Source of the DNA: Alnus glutinosa
Taxonomy: Eukaryota > Streptophyta > Magnoliopsida > Fagales > Betulaceae
Length of the DNA: 64,000 nt
NCBI RefSeq assembly: GCF_958979055.1
Contig: NC_084886.1
Span: 46,951,154 to 47,015,153 of the forward strand
Direction: 5' to 3'
Shown here: one piece after another, positions 42,566 through 55,100 of the stretch
How the letters are laid out: each line of letters opens with the position of its first letter
Position numbering within the stretch: position 1 is the stretch's first letter
Made by a program: the position numbers and the translations under genes
The notes under the pieces: model-generated
What the model was told of the DNA's origin: nothing
The model's input: the letters and a program-made list of their open reading frames with translations, nothing else
The model's database searches: none

Positions 42566-43300
42566 AGCGCTAACATATCACGATGGCAACCATACAACGC
42601 CGACGGTCATTGGGGGGTTGTTGGATAGATAGTTGGCCACTAATGGCCATTGTGGGGCTATTAGATAGATCGATGGCCACCAAAAACAGATTTGGCAATA
42701 GCTACTGTAGTGGCTACAAGACATAATTGGTGGCCACCATGCAGATTTAGCAAACACGTAGTTGCCAAACAAATCGATCGACGACCATTGCGATGGTTAC
42801 CATGCAGAAAGTGGCGGAGCCATAAAATGATTATTGTGGGATTTGAACCAAAAATATGATAGACACCAAGGTAACAGAGTACGTTTCTCAATACTGAAAC
42901 TGACAAGTACTCAGCGTACCAATAAGGTATGCCACTGCATACCTTCTTGTATTGTTTTGCACCTATGCAGTGTTTTGCACTTACATTATTGGGATCGACA
43001 CTTGGATTGTTTTGCACTAATTCAGTGGCAGAGCCATATGTAGAGGCTGATCGATAACCCTGCGGTGGTCACCATATATACAGGCATCAATGTGGCTCCG
43101 TCACTAAATGCAGATTTGGCAGCAACCACTACTGCGACTACTTGGCAAATCAATCATTTAATCATAAAGAATCAATTCAAAATTTCTCCATCCACTACTT
43201 TTATAATTGTATCCTGGTCCTCTCTCAAAAGCAATACAGGAATTTTGGTGATATGTTCTAATGTCTAGCTCCATCTAACAACTAGCTTATCCTTTTCTGA
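42566..43300. other. Repeat-rich intergenic DNA with hAT-like ends
   Basis: Two diverged tandem units of about 60 bp (tcattggggggttgttggatagata and a similar copy) lie at 42606-42690. The hAT-type end motif gtggc(g/a)gagcc appears at 42809 and 43023, and its inverse tggctccgtcact at 43092-43104. The pieces do not assemble into one bounded element. Confidence 0.4.
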
Positions 43301-43599
43301 TTTGGTCTGATTTATATAGCATGAATAAAAATAGTATGTACAAGGCAGTTTTCGATCTATAGTATACTATCATACTTTTTTTCTTTTTCCTTTTCATCAG
43401 TCATGTGGTAAACTCAATAGCAGTTTCGATCAATAATAGTTTAGACTTGACCAATTTAATGTTTACTCCTTTTAAAATATAGTAAATATGAGTTTGTAAA
43501 ATTTTAAAATTGGTAAATATGGTGGAGATTGCTTTGGTCGAGGTTGAATTAAATAGTTGAAATTTTAAGAATTTCATAAAATCGAGTAACAAGGAGTTT

Positions 43600-44170
43600 T
43601 GAAATTCTTACCCAAGTTTTCAATAAAATTTTGAAAAGTCTGGGTAAAATTCTTAGAAGTGTTTTGGGTTTTGAAGAAGATAAAAGTTAAGATTTGATTT
43701 GGTAGGCCCACATTTGATAAAAGTTGAAAATTGATTTGGTAAAACGTTTGAAGAGTGTTTTGTAAGAATTAATATATTGAGAAATATTTTTATAAAATAA
43801 GAGAAAATATAAATTAAAAAGTGTTGCACCACGGTGGCAGTGCCAATGTGCCACTGTGGTGGTGATTCGGAGGCCTTGGTGGGAATCGTCAAGCTGCCTG
43901 CCATAGGGGCCACCACATGGTGGCCACTGGCATCAGGTAGCTGCAACACCACCTCATTTTTTTTTTCTTTAATTATAATAGTTTATTTATTTATTAAAAA
44001 TGTTTTGTGTTTTATTTTTTTTTGAGAAGTGTTTTATAGTTTGTTTTGAAAAATGTGTAAATGGTGAGAGTCACATCTGAAAATTCATTTGGTTTACACT
44101 AGTATTTGAGAAAGAGTTCAGCGTTTGAGAAGTGAAAAGAGATTTGTAACAGCCTACCAAACATGCCCGT
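43600..44170. other. Decayed transposon-like region with a GCCACC/GGTGGC core
   Basis: AT-rich flanks surround a GC-rich core (43820-43950: accacggtggcag, ggccaccacatggtggccac). The right edge reads gcctaccaaacatgccc, like the end of a Tourist- or hAT-type element. The left end is unclear. Confidence 0.4.
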
Positions 44171-44487
44171 TACTTCTAAACAAAAAGTGAAAATTTTTGG
44201 TAAAAGACATCGTATTTATTATTTATCATCCTATTTAAAGGATATTTGAAGTTCATTGACGTAACCAGGATTTTGGTTCAAAATGGGTAAAATTAAAATA
44301 AGTCAAGGAAAAAAATTGATTAAAAATATAAAAGAATATAACTGACAAAATAAATAACAACTCAACATTAACATATTTTATAATTTCTAAATATTTTCTC
44401 TTTATAATTTTTCTTGCCATATTATCATATTTTATGTTTTTTGTGATCATTTATGTTTTGCACAGAACAATGTACGGCCAATTAAAT

Positions 44488-44531
44488 TTGCTTGCATTTC
44501 AAAAAAAAAAAAAAAAAAATTGCTTGCATTT
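44488..44531 (+). mobile_element. Minimal retroposition scar: poly(A) between target duplications
   Basis: A 12-bp direct repeat, ttgcttgcattt (44488-44499 and 44520-44531), brackets only one c and a run of 19 A. This is what a LINE-driven insertion leaves when reverse transcription stops inside the poly(A) tail. Confidence 0.7.
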
Positions 44532-44957
44532 TTAAAATACATTTTCACTCATCTTAGAAAATTTATAATGAGCTATAGTATGAGAATTATCTTGTATAAT
44601 TTTCCATTTTTTGAAAGAAATTTGGAAAATAAAAATATACATTTTTTTTTTCCTGTTGTACAGAGAGAGGCCAGAGGGCAGTTCGAAGAAAATTAAGCAA
44701 GATACATTTTCTTTATTGTTTTCATATTTCTTGTTATTGGAAAGGAAACCAAACATAACTTTAATCACATAGAAATTGAAATTTTCATTGGTGAAATTCT
44801 TTAAGGGAAGAACCTTTCTTGAAGAATGGGAAGGCTTGTGTTAAAAGATATCAAAAGATAGAAGTTGAAGGACTACCATTCTTTGTTTTGCAATAGTATA
44901 GAATCTACATATTAATTAGAATAAACTTTGTAAAGCATTTTTACAACTCACATTCAT

Positions 44958-45158
44958 GGATCAGATCCTCTCAAATTATATGTCCAAATTTAAGAGAATT
45001 CAGGCAGATGATTGTAAGAGACAACTTATAGGATCCACTTGATCAAATAAAAATTGAGTTGCCCAACCCCCTGACTATAACTCCATAAGTTATCTCTCAC
45101 AATCACATGCTCGAATTCTCTCAAATTCGGATAGATAATTTAAAAGGATCCTAATCCC
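44958..45158. mobile_element. hAT-type MITE, 201 bp
   Basis: Second copy of the 40790-40998 family: ggatcagatcctctcaaatt at the left and aatttaaaaggatcctaatc at the right, with the inner gattgtaagagaca and ttatctctcacaatc arms. Flanking 8-mers acattcat (44950-44957) and acgttcat (45159-45166) match 7 of 8. Confidence 0.82.
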
Positions 45159-45166
45159 ACGTTCAT

Positions 45167-45779
45167 TGAAGGATGTAATCAATAGGAAATGGATATAGTG
45201 TGTGATCTTTTTCTTAATGAACTATCTGGGAACATATCTTTTCAACTTATTTATTGTCCTTCTGCATTATGTCTGAAATAAAAATCCTTCCCTTTATAGA
45301 CTCTCATTTATTTTCCCATCATATTCTCGTTATAAAATTTCATCTAGGATAAGTTTGGTACACGAAATGGGCATTTCTTTAAGAATAAGAACGGTTATTA
45401 TTGAGAATATAAGGAGTTGGAATTGAATGATCATCCATATTCTTAAGTTTTGTGACAATAAATATTCTCTCGCTACAATATAATCAAAATGATTAAAATA
45501 CCCTACATTTATTTTTTTAAAAAAAACTAGAAAGCATTTTTTTTTTTTTTTTTTGTTTTTGGCGGCCAGCCACCCATACCATAGTAGGCTCTGTTTTTAT
45601 TTTTTTTTAAAAAAAGCATGTTTTTTCAAGAAAAAAATTAATGATTATTTTTTGAAAAAACCCATTCGTTCCTCAAAAAAAATAGCTATTCATTTCATTT
45701 TTCTTAAAAATAGGTATTCCTCTATCTTTCTCTCACGTAAATATTGGTGAGATATACGACAAATGCTTGTGTCACTTTT
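45167..45779. other. AT-rich intergenic DNA
   Basis: Contains T/A runs (45538-45555, 45600-45617) and no gene. Confidence 0.4.
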
Positions 45780-45930
45780 ATTTTTTATTTTTTATTTTTT
45801 TAATAACTAAAATTTTATTCAAGAAACTCAAAACAAGACGCCTAAAAAGTAAGAATGGACCTACAGAATAAATGCCTAGAAGGTTACAAAAAAGAGGAAA
45901 CAAAAGTAGTGGATTTTACATTGGAAAAAC
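45780..45930 (-). mobile_element. LINE 3' tail fragment, minus strand
   Basis: On the minus strand ctaggcatttattctgtagg, then cttgaataaaattttagtta followed by an A-rich run, resembles the 3' ends of the other LINE fragments in this window. No polymerase sequence is attached. Confidence 0.4.
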
Positions 45931-47373
45931 CCATGACCCAACTTGTATTTTGTATCACTACTTCAACTTGGAAATGTACGGGCTACAGCTAATGATCAAT
46001 GAAGAAACAATAATTAAATTGAACGTGATTAAAAATTTAAAATTAATCTAATTGAACGTGCCTTCCACTTCTCACCAATACTAATAAAAGTTTCCATTTT
46101 TCAGCTTTACATCATCAGATTTTCATATCTTACAACTGCATTATTTTCTATTGCAGAATTTTTCTGAAATGTATCACTCTATCCTGACTGCAAAGGTAAG
46201 TCTCAATATTTTATTTTTTTAAATAGCCTTTTTAAATTTTCACTCCTGAATAAGGGATGTCTAACATATAAAATATTTAATTAAAATGAGAGGTGAGTGA
46301 GTCAATAACGGAAACAAAATTAAAGTCAGGACCTTTGCTTTGATATTATATTAAATCACAGTTTGTCCCACAAGTTTAAGCCCATAAAAAGTAAAAAATT
46401 TAATCATTTTAATTAACATTCTAACCCACGTAGTCATTTTCTTGAAACATGTGAAAATAAGACCCACCAAATGATGGATTGGATTTCATGTCGGAATTTC
46501 AAAATATTTTGAATAGAGAACGATAAATGAGATTGCCCGGCTACATTGGAACCCGAGTCTCTTATCTAATTCCGTGGGCAGAAAATTTCAGGATATCCCG
46601 ATCACCAAATGACTAAGTACATTTTGAATTAACACAAAGAAAAGAAAAGCAAAAACAAATAGTAAACATTGGATGTTTTTTCTTATCATATGGACAAGCA
46701 ACCAAACAAATGGACTTTTGAAGAAGGATACTGTTTGTATATTTCTTGACAGCTAGCAGTTTCTAGGCGGATCTTGTGGGTAATTGGTGGGCCACGGCCT
46801 ATAGACATCTCCAATTAATATTGTCATGGAACCAATATAAGATGGGCGACTATGTTAAAAATTGTCACTTTCTATATCATTAGGTTTTTCAGTTAGATTC
46901 AGGTAAAAGGATCTGACTTGTGAAGTTTCTATTCAGGTAGTTCCTTTCTTTCTTTCTTATATTATACATCAAGCAATTGGAAGGAAGCTGTCTCTATTCA
47001 GTATTCTCTATTCCCTATTCCACAGAGAGCTCCGTTCAGTTACTGTTCTTTGGTTGGCATGTAAGATAATTGGATCTGGGTTTTCAATATTATCAGTTGG
47101 AAAATAGTGTGTTTCTTTAATGGATTCTCTCTGTCCTCGTTGAAGATTTTGAGCCAACTTTTTCGTCTTGATCTGGGTTTTCAATATTTTCCTCTTTAAT
47201 GTTGAGTTTCCTTGTTCTCAGCTCAAAATCATCTTTCTAAAGAGAGAAAAAGGCTTTGTATTAGAGAAATTTTGAATCTTTTGTGGGAGGTTCATGAGTC
47301 TCTGATCCTGGTTATGAGAATTTGAGTTTGGGGCTTTTTCCTTTTCTTTTTTTCTTCTGTGGGAGGTCCGTCA
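45931..47373. other. Upstream region and probable leader of the MUB gene
   Basis: No other gene is visible. From about 46960 the sequence is pyrimidine-rich and looks like a plant 5' untranslated region (ctctattcagtattctctattcc), possibly spliced, but I cannot fix a transcription start. Confidence 0.4.
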
Positions 47374-48674
47374 ATGGCAAGTGAAGATTTGATTGAGCTC
47401 AGATTCAGGCTAGCTGATGGCTCTGACATCGGGCCGAGCAAGTACAGTCCAGCTACCACTGTGGCATCTCTAAAAGGGAAAATACTTGCACAGTGGCCTA
47501 AAGGTTTGTAAATCTTTTTCTCATCCTATTTGATTCCTGTCATCATTAATTCCTGTGTTTGTGCTGTTCCAGGTGATTGTCTTCTGTACCTGTCAACAAT
47601 TGTGCGCTATATTTGTTTCACTGTTTCAGAAATATCCTGCATATAATGTTGACTTGTTGTGTAGCTTAACGATCACAATATTTGTGCTTAATTTGTTGTT
47701 AAATTGATTATATTTTTTCTCATCAATATCGTCTCTATTTGGTAGAGAAAGAAAATGGTCCGAAAACAATAAACGACGTGAAGCTTATTAATGCCGGAAA
47801 GATACTGGAAAATAACAGGACGCTTGCCGAGTCCAGGGTCCCGGTTGGTGAACTCCCAGGAGGTGTCATCACTATGCATGTTGTTGTTCGGCCTCCTCTT
47901 TCTGACAAAATCAGTGGTAATTTATAAAGCATTATGGATCGTAATATGTTTGTCTCCAAGGTGCACTCTATATTGATGTGCTTGTGTTTGTGAATATGTC
48001 AGTTTGACTGCAGTCAGGAACAGAATCGGGATTTCTCATGGGGGCCAAAGCATGGATGGGGAGGCCATATCCCCCTGCCCCCTGGTTCCGTCCCTGACTG
48101 CAGCAAATGATTCACCTTGGCCGTAATAACGATCACGCCGGGGCGGGTACATTCATGATAACGAATAGTTCAGTTTCTTACCCATGTGACGCATTTTTGT
48201 TTGTCAAATGCTATTGTTTTGATGAAGCATGTTATTTCAAGCTTCTTTTACTACCAAATGTCGTCTTGGCCCATAATTAGGCAGAATCAAGCCCTTGATA
48301 TCCCAATCCAACATTCTGTTATTGAAATTTCTGCATGATGCATTTATAGATCTCTATGCTGCTCTGTGGGGAGCGCATTTATTTTCCCAGACCAACTAGT
48401 TTTGCTACATTTTAGCATACCTGTGAACAGGCAGTGCACCATGCTAGGTATTTGCATTTTGCTTTATGCTTGTGGCATTTATTTTTAACTAGTCCTTGAG
48501 CACCAAATCGTCACGTTTATGAAAAGCTTTCTTTCATGAATTCATGGATAAGCATAAAACTGAAAGATGTGTAAAATGCAGCTCCAACCAAACAAATAAC
48601 ACTTGTAATTCTTGACAGACAAACTGCACAATGATTCTTCAGAGAAGACTTGCTGTTCATGCTCCATCTTGTAG
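47374..48674 (+). CDS. MUB: Membrane-anchored ubiquitin-fold protein (MUB)
   Basis: MUBs are small ubiquitin-like proteins that are prenylated, sit on the plasma membrane and bind E2 ubiquitin-conjugating enzymes. Three exons join to 118 residues, the family's usual length: 47374-47503, 47746-47916 and 48619-48674, all GT-AG with consistent phase. The ubiquitin-fold segment reads LIELRFRLADGSDIGPSKYS, TVASLKGKILAQWPKEKENG, INDVKLINAGKILENNRTLA and PGGVITMHVVVRPP. The protein ends CCSCSIL: CSIL is a CaaX box, and its final Leu predicts geranylgeranylation; the extra cysteines could be S-acylated. Intron 2 carries an 82-bp hAT element. The order F-box/kelch, MUB, coiled-coil matches my recollection of At1g22040-22060, where MUB is AtMUB6. 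Confidence 0.95.
48015..48096. mobile_element. Tiny hAT element, 82 bp, in MUB intron 2
   Basis: The ends caggaacagaatc and ggttccgtccctg are imperfect inverted repeats of the hAT type. Flanking 8-mers actgcagt (48007-48014) and actgcagc (48097-48104) match 7 of 8. Confidence 0.75.
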
Positions 48675-49759
48675 CTCCAAGTAAGAAAAATCAACGGGGC
48701 TTCTACAATTACGTTCGTGTCTCAATGTGCGTCTGTTAGATCCTTGCTGAGACGCAGTTCAGAAACTATCAGTTTGATTTTAAGCTGGTGGAGAAACAAG
48801 AAGCTTGGAGGTTTCTCCCCCAGACATCATTTACTTTGATCTTGTGGTTTCCTTCTGTAAAACCTTGTGGTTCCTTCATTGCTTGTGAATGATAGAAACG
48901 AATAGGGCAAATCACTGGATTTGAAGCGTAATTTATTAAGAGAGTTTTCTTGGCACAATGAGAAGAGGATTTAAGAATAAAATAAAATAAAAAAGAGGAA
49001 GAGCTACGAAGAAAGCATTACTAGTTTGAGTTGGGGATCCATTATCAGACTGCTTACAAGAACAAGGCCCTGTTCTTAAATTTAGGTTGACTCGTTTGAT
49101 CCTTGATAAAACATGACCAATCTTGTTGCCTTTTGTGCCGCTCACGTGAGGGCCAACATACAGCCTAATGTTTTACAAGTTTTCTACATCTTCTAGATCA
49201 AACAGCAAAGTATAAATTTACTCATTTTTACCGCTCTTCAAAGATATTCTACACAATAAGCACCCTATCCACGTCACTACCAATAAAGGGGCAATTCATG
49301 TGTAAAGTAAATCTGAATGCAATGGTCAATTTCCAGAAACAAAAAAGAAAATGTTAGGCAGAAAGGCATAAAGCGCGGAGGACAAATATGTTCTTGTGAT
49401 TCTTCTGAAGATTTAAATAGAATTATTGTCGGTACAAAAATTTTGATTTACTATACAGCTGAATGAATTGCACCAGTGAGGCAGGAAAAAAGAAGAAGCC
49501 AAGATGTTACAGGGATCTATATTTTTTATACTAGTAACCAATGAAATTGGTTGGCAAGCAAAGTTTTATTTACACAAAATACTTGCTACTTAGCTTTTGA
49601 CATCCCATACCAAGCTTGTAAACAGTTGACCATTGCTGTAGGATTTCCAGTCTCTGGGTCTTCAGTCTATCTCTGTGGGGGGCATTTACTTCTTAGCTCG
49701 GCAAACGATTGTCTCTGGGATCGTGCAAACAAGCAAGATGGCAGCAGTCGCTTATGTGG
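48675..49759. other. Convergent 3' ends of the MUB and coiled-coil genes
   Basis: The two genes converge here with about 1.1 kb between stop codons. The sequence probably holds both 3' untranslated regions. No further gene is visible. Confidence 0.5.
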
Positions 49760-52123
49760 CTAGGAGGAATTCTCCCCGGGCAAGGCTGATGAGGAGCGAC
49801 TAAACAGTAGGGCCTTCTTGGATGCCCGAACATTCTTCAGAGTCATCATGAGTTTCTGTCTCTCTCCTTCAACCTCGGCAAATTGAAGGCTTAGTTGAGA
49901 GTAACGGTCATGCATCTCTTTTAGTTCAGTTTCCATAGCTGAATGCCTTCCCTTCAGTTCCAACATGTCTTTTATCAGCTCATTGATATCTCTAAAGCTT
50001 TGGAATACTGCTTCCTCGTCACTGTGTTGTCTCAGGAAAGAACTGGATCACAGAGCAGAATATCATGTTAATTAATTAGATGAATACTTTGTCTAGCTAG
50101 TTATATAGGGTGAACTACCTCTGTCCCCTAAAATTCTAAGATCCATTTCTATTCTGAAACTTCTAGTTTAGTTGTATTATTTTGGTTGCATTAGCTATCC
50201 ATGCAGGCTGAAGAAACACCAAAGCGGTAAATATTCAAAGATTGCTGAAAATGACTTCAAGGGGGGCTGTACAGTGCAGCTCATCAGCAGAAAGCACACT
50301 GCAGAAATGGAGGGTCATGAATTTGGATTCACCAATTTGGAAGATTTTATCCGAGGGAAGTTCAGTGAACCACTACCACTTGTAGGACTTGTGGGCTAAA
50401 CCCAACTAATTGAAGTATCCTAAACAATAGATTATGCGCTGGATATATAGAATTGTCCATAAAAACGTTTTCTCAAAAATGATAAGGGGAAAGAATCAGG
50501 GATGTAAATAAGTATTCAAATGTATGTTTTTGTCACCGGTAGATTATCCCAATGGTTGGTTATTCTTTCATAAATTAAAAAAGGAAACCTAAGCAAGGAT
50601 CCCAAAAGTATACTAGATTGATTGCTAGACAGGAGTATAGGATCACCTGGCTGGTGACCAGTGTGACCCAAAAGAGAACGTATCCTGTGCATAATCTATC
50701 AAAGAATGGTGGATGCCACAGAAACTATTCATATCTCCTGTTGTAGTGGAATACCACCAGATATCACTAGGGAATGATATATCCTCCTAGATTTTCTTGT
50801 TTTTGGCCTGATCACAAGAGGCAGTAAAGCCAGCAGGCATTAATGAGATAAACCCCAGGTCTTGAAGAGCCCAATTTATGAGAACATGAAACCAAGCAAA
50901 GAAAGAATGAAGATATGATACAAATCTTGGGTAGAACTCACCCTTGAAAACCGGCATGCAAGGGGAGGGTGCCCAAGAGTTTATATAAACAAGTTGTACT
51001 TAAGCCATGTGGACCACTTAGGATTGTAACATACCACCACGCTCCGCAACCGATGTCTATGGCGGCCCACTCTATCCTATAGGTCGCAACCTTGGCAACT
51101 CAAACCCATGACATGGTGCATAGCTTTAATACCAAATGATACAAACATCAGGTAGAACTTACCCTTAAAAACCGGTTTGCAAGGTGAAGGCGCCTAATAA
51201 CTTGTATACACATAGTTAAGATTGTACTTAAGCTATGTGGGATACCTAGGATCGTAACAAGATATCTAGAAAATAATTCTACTATGCAAGCAGATAGAAT
51301 AAAAGAGAAAAAGGCATAAAGATACAGCAAGGTGAGAACTCGTAGGCAGGTAGTTGAGATGACCCAAAAGCTTAAGCTAGTAAGTGGGCCCCCCAACTAA
51401 TCCATATCAAGTCCCAAACCCAACCAATATGCAATTCCTTAAGAACCCCTCTCACTTCAAGCCCCAACAAAAACCAAATATTGAGACAAACGAACCCGAG
51501 AATCCAACTAAAACCAAAACAAAGACAATAAGTCTGGTACACAGTCTAAAAAAAATAAACTGGACTCTGATACGATACTAGAACATCCAACCCAAAAATT
51601 TCAGCTACCAGGTAGAGAGGCCCAACTAGTACACAAACCAATATCAAATTCTAAATCCAGTTAATGTGTGATTCCTTAACAATCTGAAGTAATATTACAT
51701 TGACAACTAGCAATAATGCCTGGCAGAATGAACATTGGAAGAGGCAGTGCCAAAACACTGCCTGATCTTAGGAATACATATTCAATACACTAGATTAGTT
51801 GGGAGGATGATGAATAAACAAGAAGCATACATAAGATCTGGTGGTCATATTTCTAGATCAGCAGGGACAAGAAAATGATGGAACTTCAAGACCAAATTTC
51901 ATGGTAGAATAGAAAAACACAGGCACACAGACACACACACGTGCTTTATTTGGGCATAGGCTTTTTGAAGTTGAGTGGCATGGCAAACTTTTTGAAGCGA
52001 GCCTCAGGGCCTAAGCTTTACAGGACCCCCTATAATAGTGGTTTGAGCCCTTGTTAGTACTTTACATTTGAACAAGGCATGGTTAAGCTTTTCATACACG
52101 AGATATTGCTTTTAAAGTACAAG

Positions 52124-52169
<46 letters not shown>

Positions 52170-55100
52170 TCTGACAAGAACATTTTGTGCTCCCAACAAT
52201 GGCAACTGCAGGTCAATTAGCTAGGCTTATCACAGGTGTAAAGCATGGTATACCTCTGAAAGTGGATGCTTGATTTCTTCTTTGATTGGAGCGCTTCAGC
52301 AAGCTCAATTTCCAGGGCAAGCACTCTTTCCAATGAATTACCACCGCATGAAAATTCATTGAACAAGGGGTATATGCTTCCCAGTTCTTCATTTGCCTGA
52401 GAAAGAAGCAGAAATAAGTGTCTAGAATAAGGAGCTAATATACTGTAAGGTTGTCAAGGCTGCAAATTAATTTACCTTGCGTAAGAGCATCAGTTCTCTT
52501 CGTAAACCTGGAAAAATTGAGTATAAATCACTATGATCTTGGGGAAGAAGTGAATTCTCGTGTTTCATCATTTCCAACTGCAAGCAGAAAAAACTAAAAT
52601 TAGATACATTTTTTTTTTTTTCTAATGTATCTAAAATTAGATACATTTTATCAGAATATATCCTTAGCAAATCCAATGTCTGGTCCTAGAGGCTGTAAAT
52701 GACAAAAAAAATATGCTATATTTGTTCCCCCAGGCCTTCTAAGAACATATGAGAAGTGATATACAGGCATCTTATCATTTCCCTTCACAATATATTACCT
52801 CCTTATTTAGGTGGTCCATGCTAGACTTTAGACTTTGGGCTTTTAAGTGATCATTGGTAAGAGATAAATGCTTCTCGTCATTGTGTAGTAAGTCTTCTTG
52901 ATTTACAAGTGCAAGACTTGGAATACAATTTGCACCTCCAGATACAAGAGCATCCTGATAAATCATTATTCAAGAAATTTGTTAGTGACCAAGCTCTCAA
53001 TGTGTCGTCATATGAAAGAATACACCAAATGGATGAAGATACAAGCAAACAATCTTTTCTTGAGACATAGATACACATGATTTGAAGCTACTTGACGTAA
53101 GTTAATAGTTTATAAGTAATGCAAAGAACTACTAACTAGTTCAGGACAAGAACTTGACAATCAAGTCTTAAAACATCACTGAGAAACTAACGATTTTGAG
53201 CAACACGAGAGAAATAAAATACCAACTAAGAAAGATGGCATAAATAAATCAACTTACAGTCATCTTTCTGCAGCAAAGTAAATTGCATGACTGTTTTGAA
53301 ACATGAACTTTTCAAACTGATGAGTTACATACATCAGTTCCTACAGCTAAGGCATTTAGCCACACAGAAACGTTCCCAAAGTGGTCACATATTTTTGCAA
53401 AGAAGTCTCAAGAGTTGCCTAATTTGAGGATCTAGCACAACACGAGCCCATGAGTGAGGCAAAATCACTTAGTATAACAGGAAGTAGCTCAAGTGCCTTT
53501 TTGGATACTAAGTTCAACAAGTTCTTGGCTTTCCACTCCTTTGCAGCCATATAAAAGCACAAGCAACTACAAAACGGAAGGGCACCTTCAGTCAGTCTCC
53601 ATTCTGTGGTCTCTAGAGAACCGAACTCCTTATCTGGCCTAACCAAAATAGCAACCATTAAAGTTCAATTTCAATTGCCCTGTGGGGAAAGCAACCCATG
53701 TATGAATTCCAACCAAATATTAGGAAACAACAGCTTGCCAATCTTAAGGTAAAGGGAAATTCCTTAGAATCTATGGATTGAAAAAAATCCAGAAAAAGCA
53801 AAGAAATTTGATCCGGCCAAACATATCCCAGAAAGGATCCAATTCCTTTCCTATGTACAAGAAGGTCATAATCCAAACCGATTTGTTTCCAGAATCTAGA
53901 AGACGGGGGAACTAAGAGTAGAAAGGATGTCCCCGGGAACCAAGGCTATCAAAGACTAGCAACCAATCAAAAAGAAGAAACATAGTAGGGAAGGAACTGA
54001 GATATAATGCAAAATAATATTTTCACTGGTCTCATTACTAGGCTTCGCCAGTACAGGTTTGGCTTGACCCACTTTACTAAACTTCTCTGGCCCAATCGAG
54101 GTCATGCCCTCATCTATTTTTGCTAAAGCCCGGTCCACTTCCCTAACATCTCCTTCAGCTGTCCTTTGAAAATATGAAGTGTCCCACTGACACCTGCCAA
54201 AACATTCCCTCGAATGAACCCTCACTGACCGGGATCAGACGCATCTACATACCCTCCACGAATGATGTCCTTTTGGTACTGAGGTATGGCCCCCACGACA
54301 GCAACGATCCTTGCATGGCCTCCCCTGCCAGACGACAAGCCTTCCGTACACATCGCAGACTCCCCCATCCCTGCAGTTCCTGCTGGCACTCGTTTCGCCA
54401 CCACCCTCAACGTTGACGGACCCTTTTGCCTCAGCTCCACCCTACCTGCCACCTCCGCATATGACCTACCGTTAACATCTTTCTCCCACGTTTTTCTCAC
54501 TGCCACCAAAGGAACGCCACCCACGGCGTTCGGCAGCGAACCACCAAATGGGCTGGCGTGGGTATGAAGCTTTGCGCCCCACGCTGAAAGACGAATCGAG
54601 AAAGGCCACCACCTTTCTCAACTTGGTGGCACAGGTCCTCCAGCCCCTACCTCCATGCCTCTCTAGGACTACAATGAACCCTCACTGACCATCACCCCCA
54701 TACTCTGCCACCGCCACCACCACCACCAAATATCGACCATACCTATTAAAGCAAGGTTGTGCTAAGAAGACCTGTTCCCCTCCCTCGGCGATTTAAAAAA
54801 ATCAGTCAACTCTGCTCCCTGGACTGGCATCTCCACCATGGACAGCAACCGTGCAACAGTCACCTAACCCAAAAACACTGATCGAGAAATCCCGCAGCCT
54901 CTTTCAGCCAAACACAACACTGATAATCCTAGCTTTGGTTTCTACCAAAAACCGACTCAAAAAACCCATCACAAACAACCAACAGCCTAGAACTACAACC
55001 CACTATCACAGCCACAGCCACAGAAAGCTGATGTCTCAAACGCGTTCAGAGAGGCAAGGAAGAGAGAAGAACAAGAAACAATGAGAAGGAGCAGCAGCCT

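Noticed and set aside
42805..43105. A bounded hAT element between gtggcggagcc and tggctccgtcact
   Set aside because: Several same-orientation end motifs are present, but no pair has a matching 8-bp duplication, so I list only a repeat-rich region.
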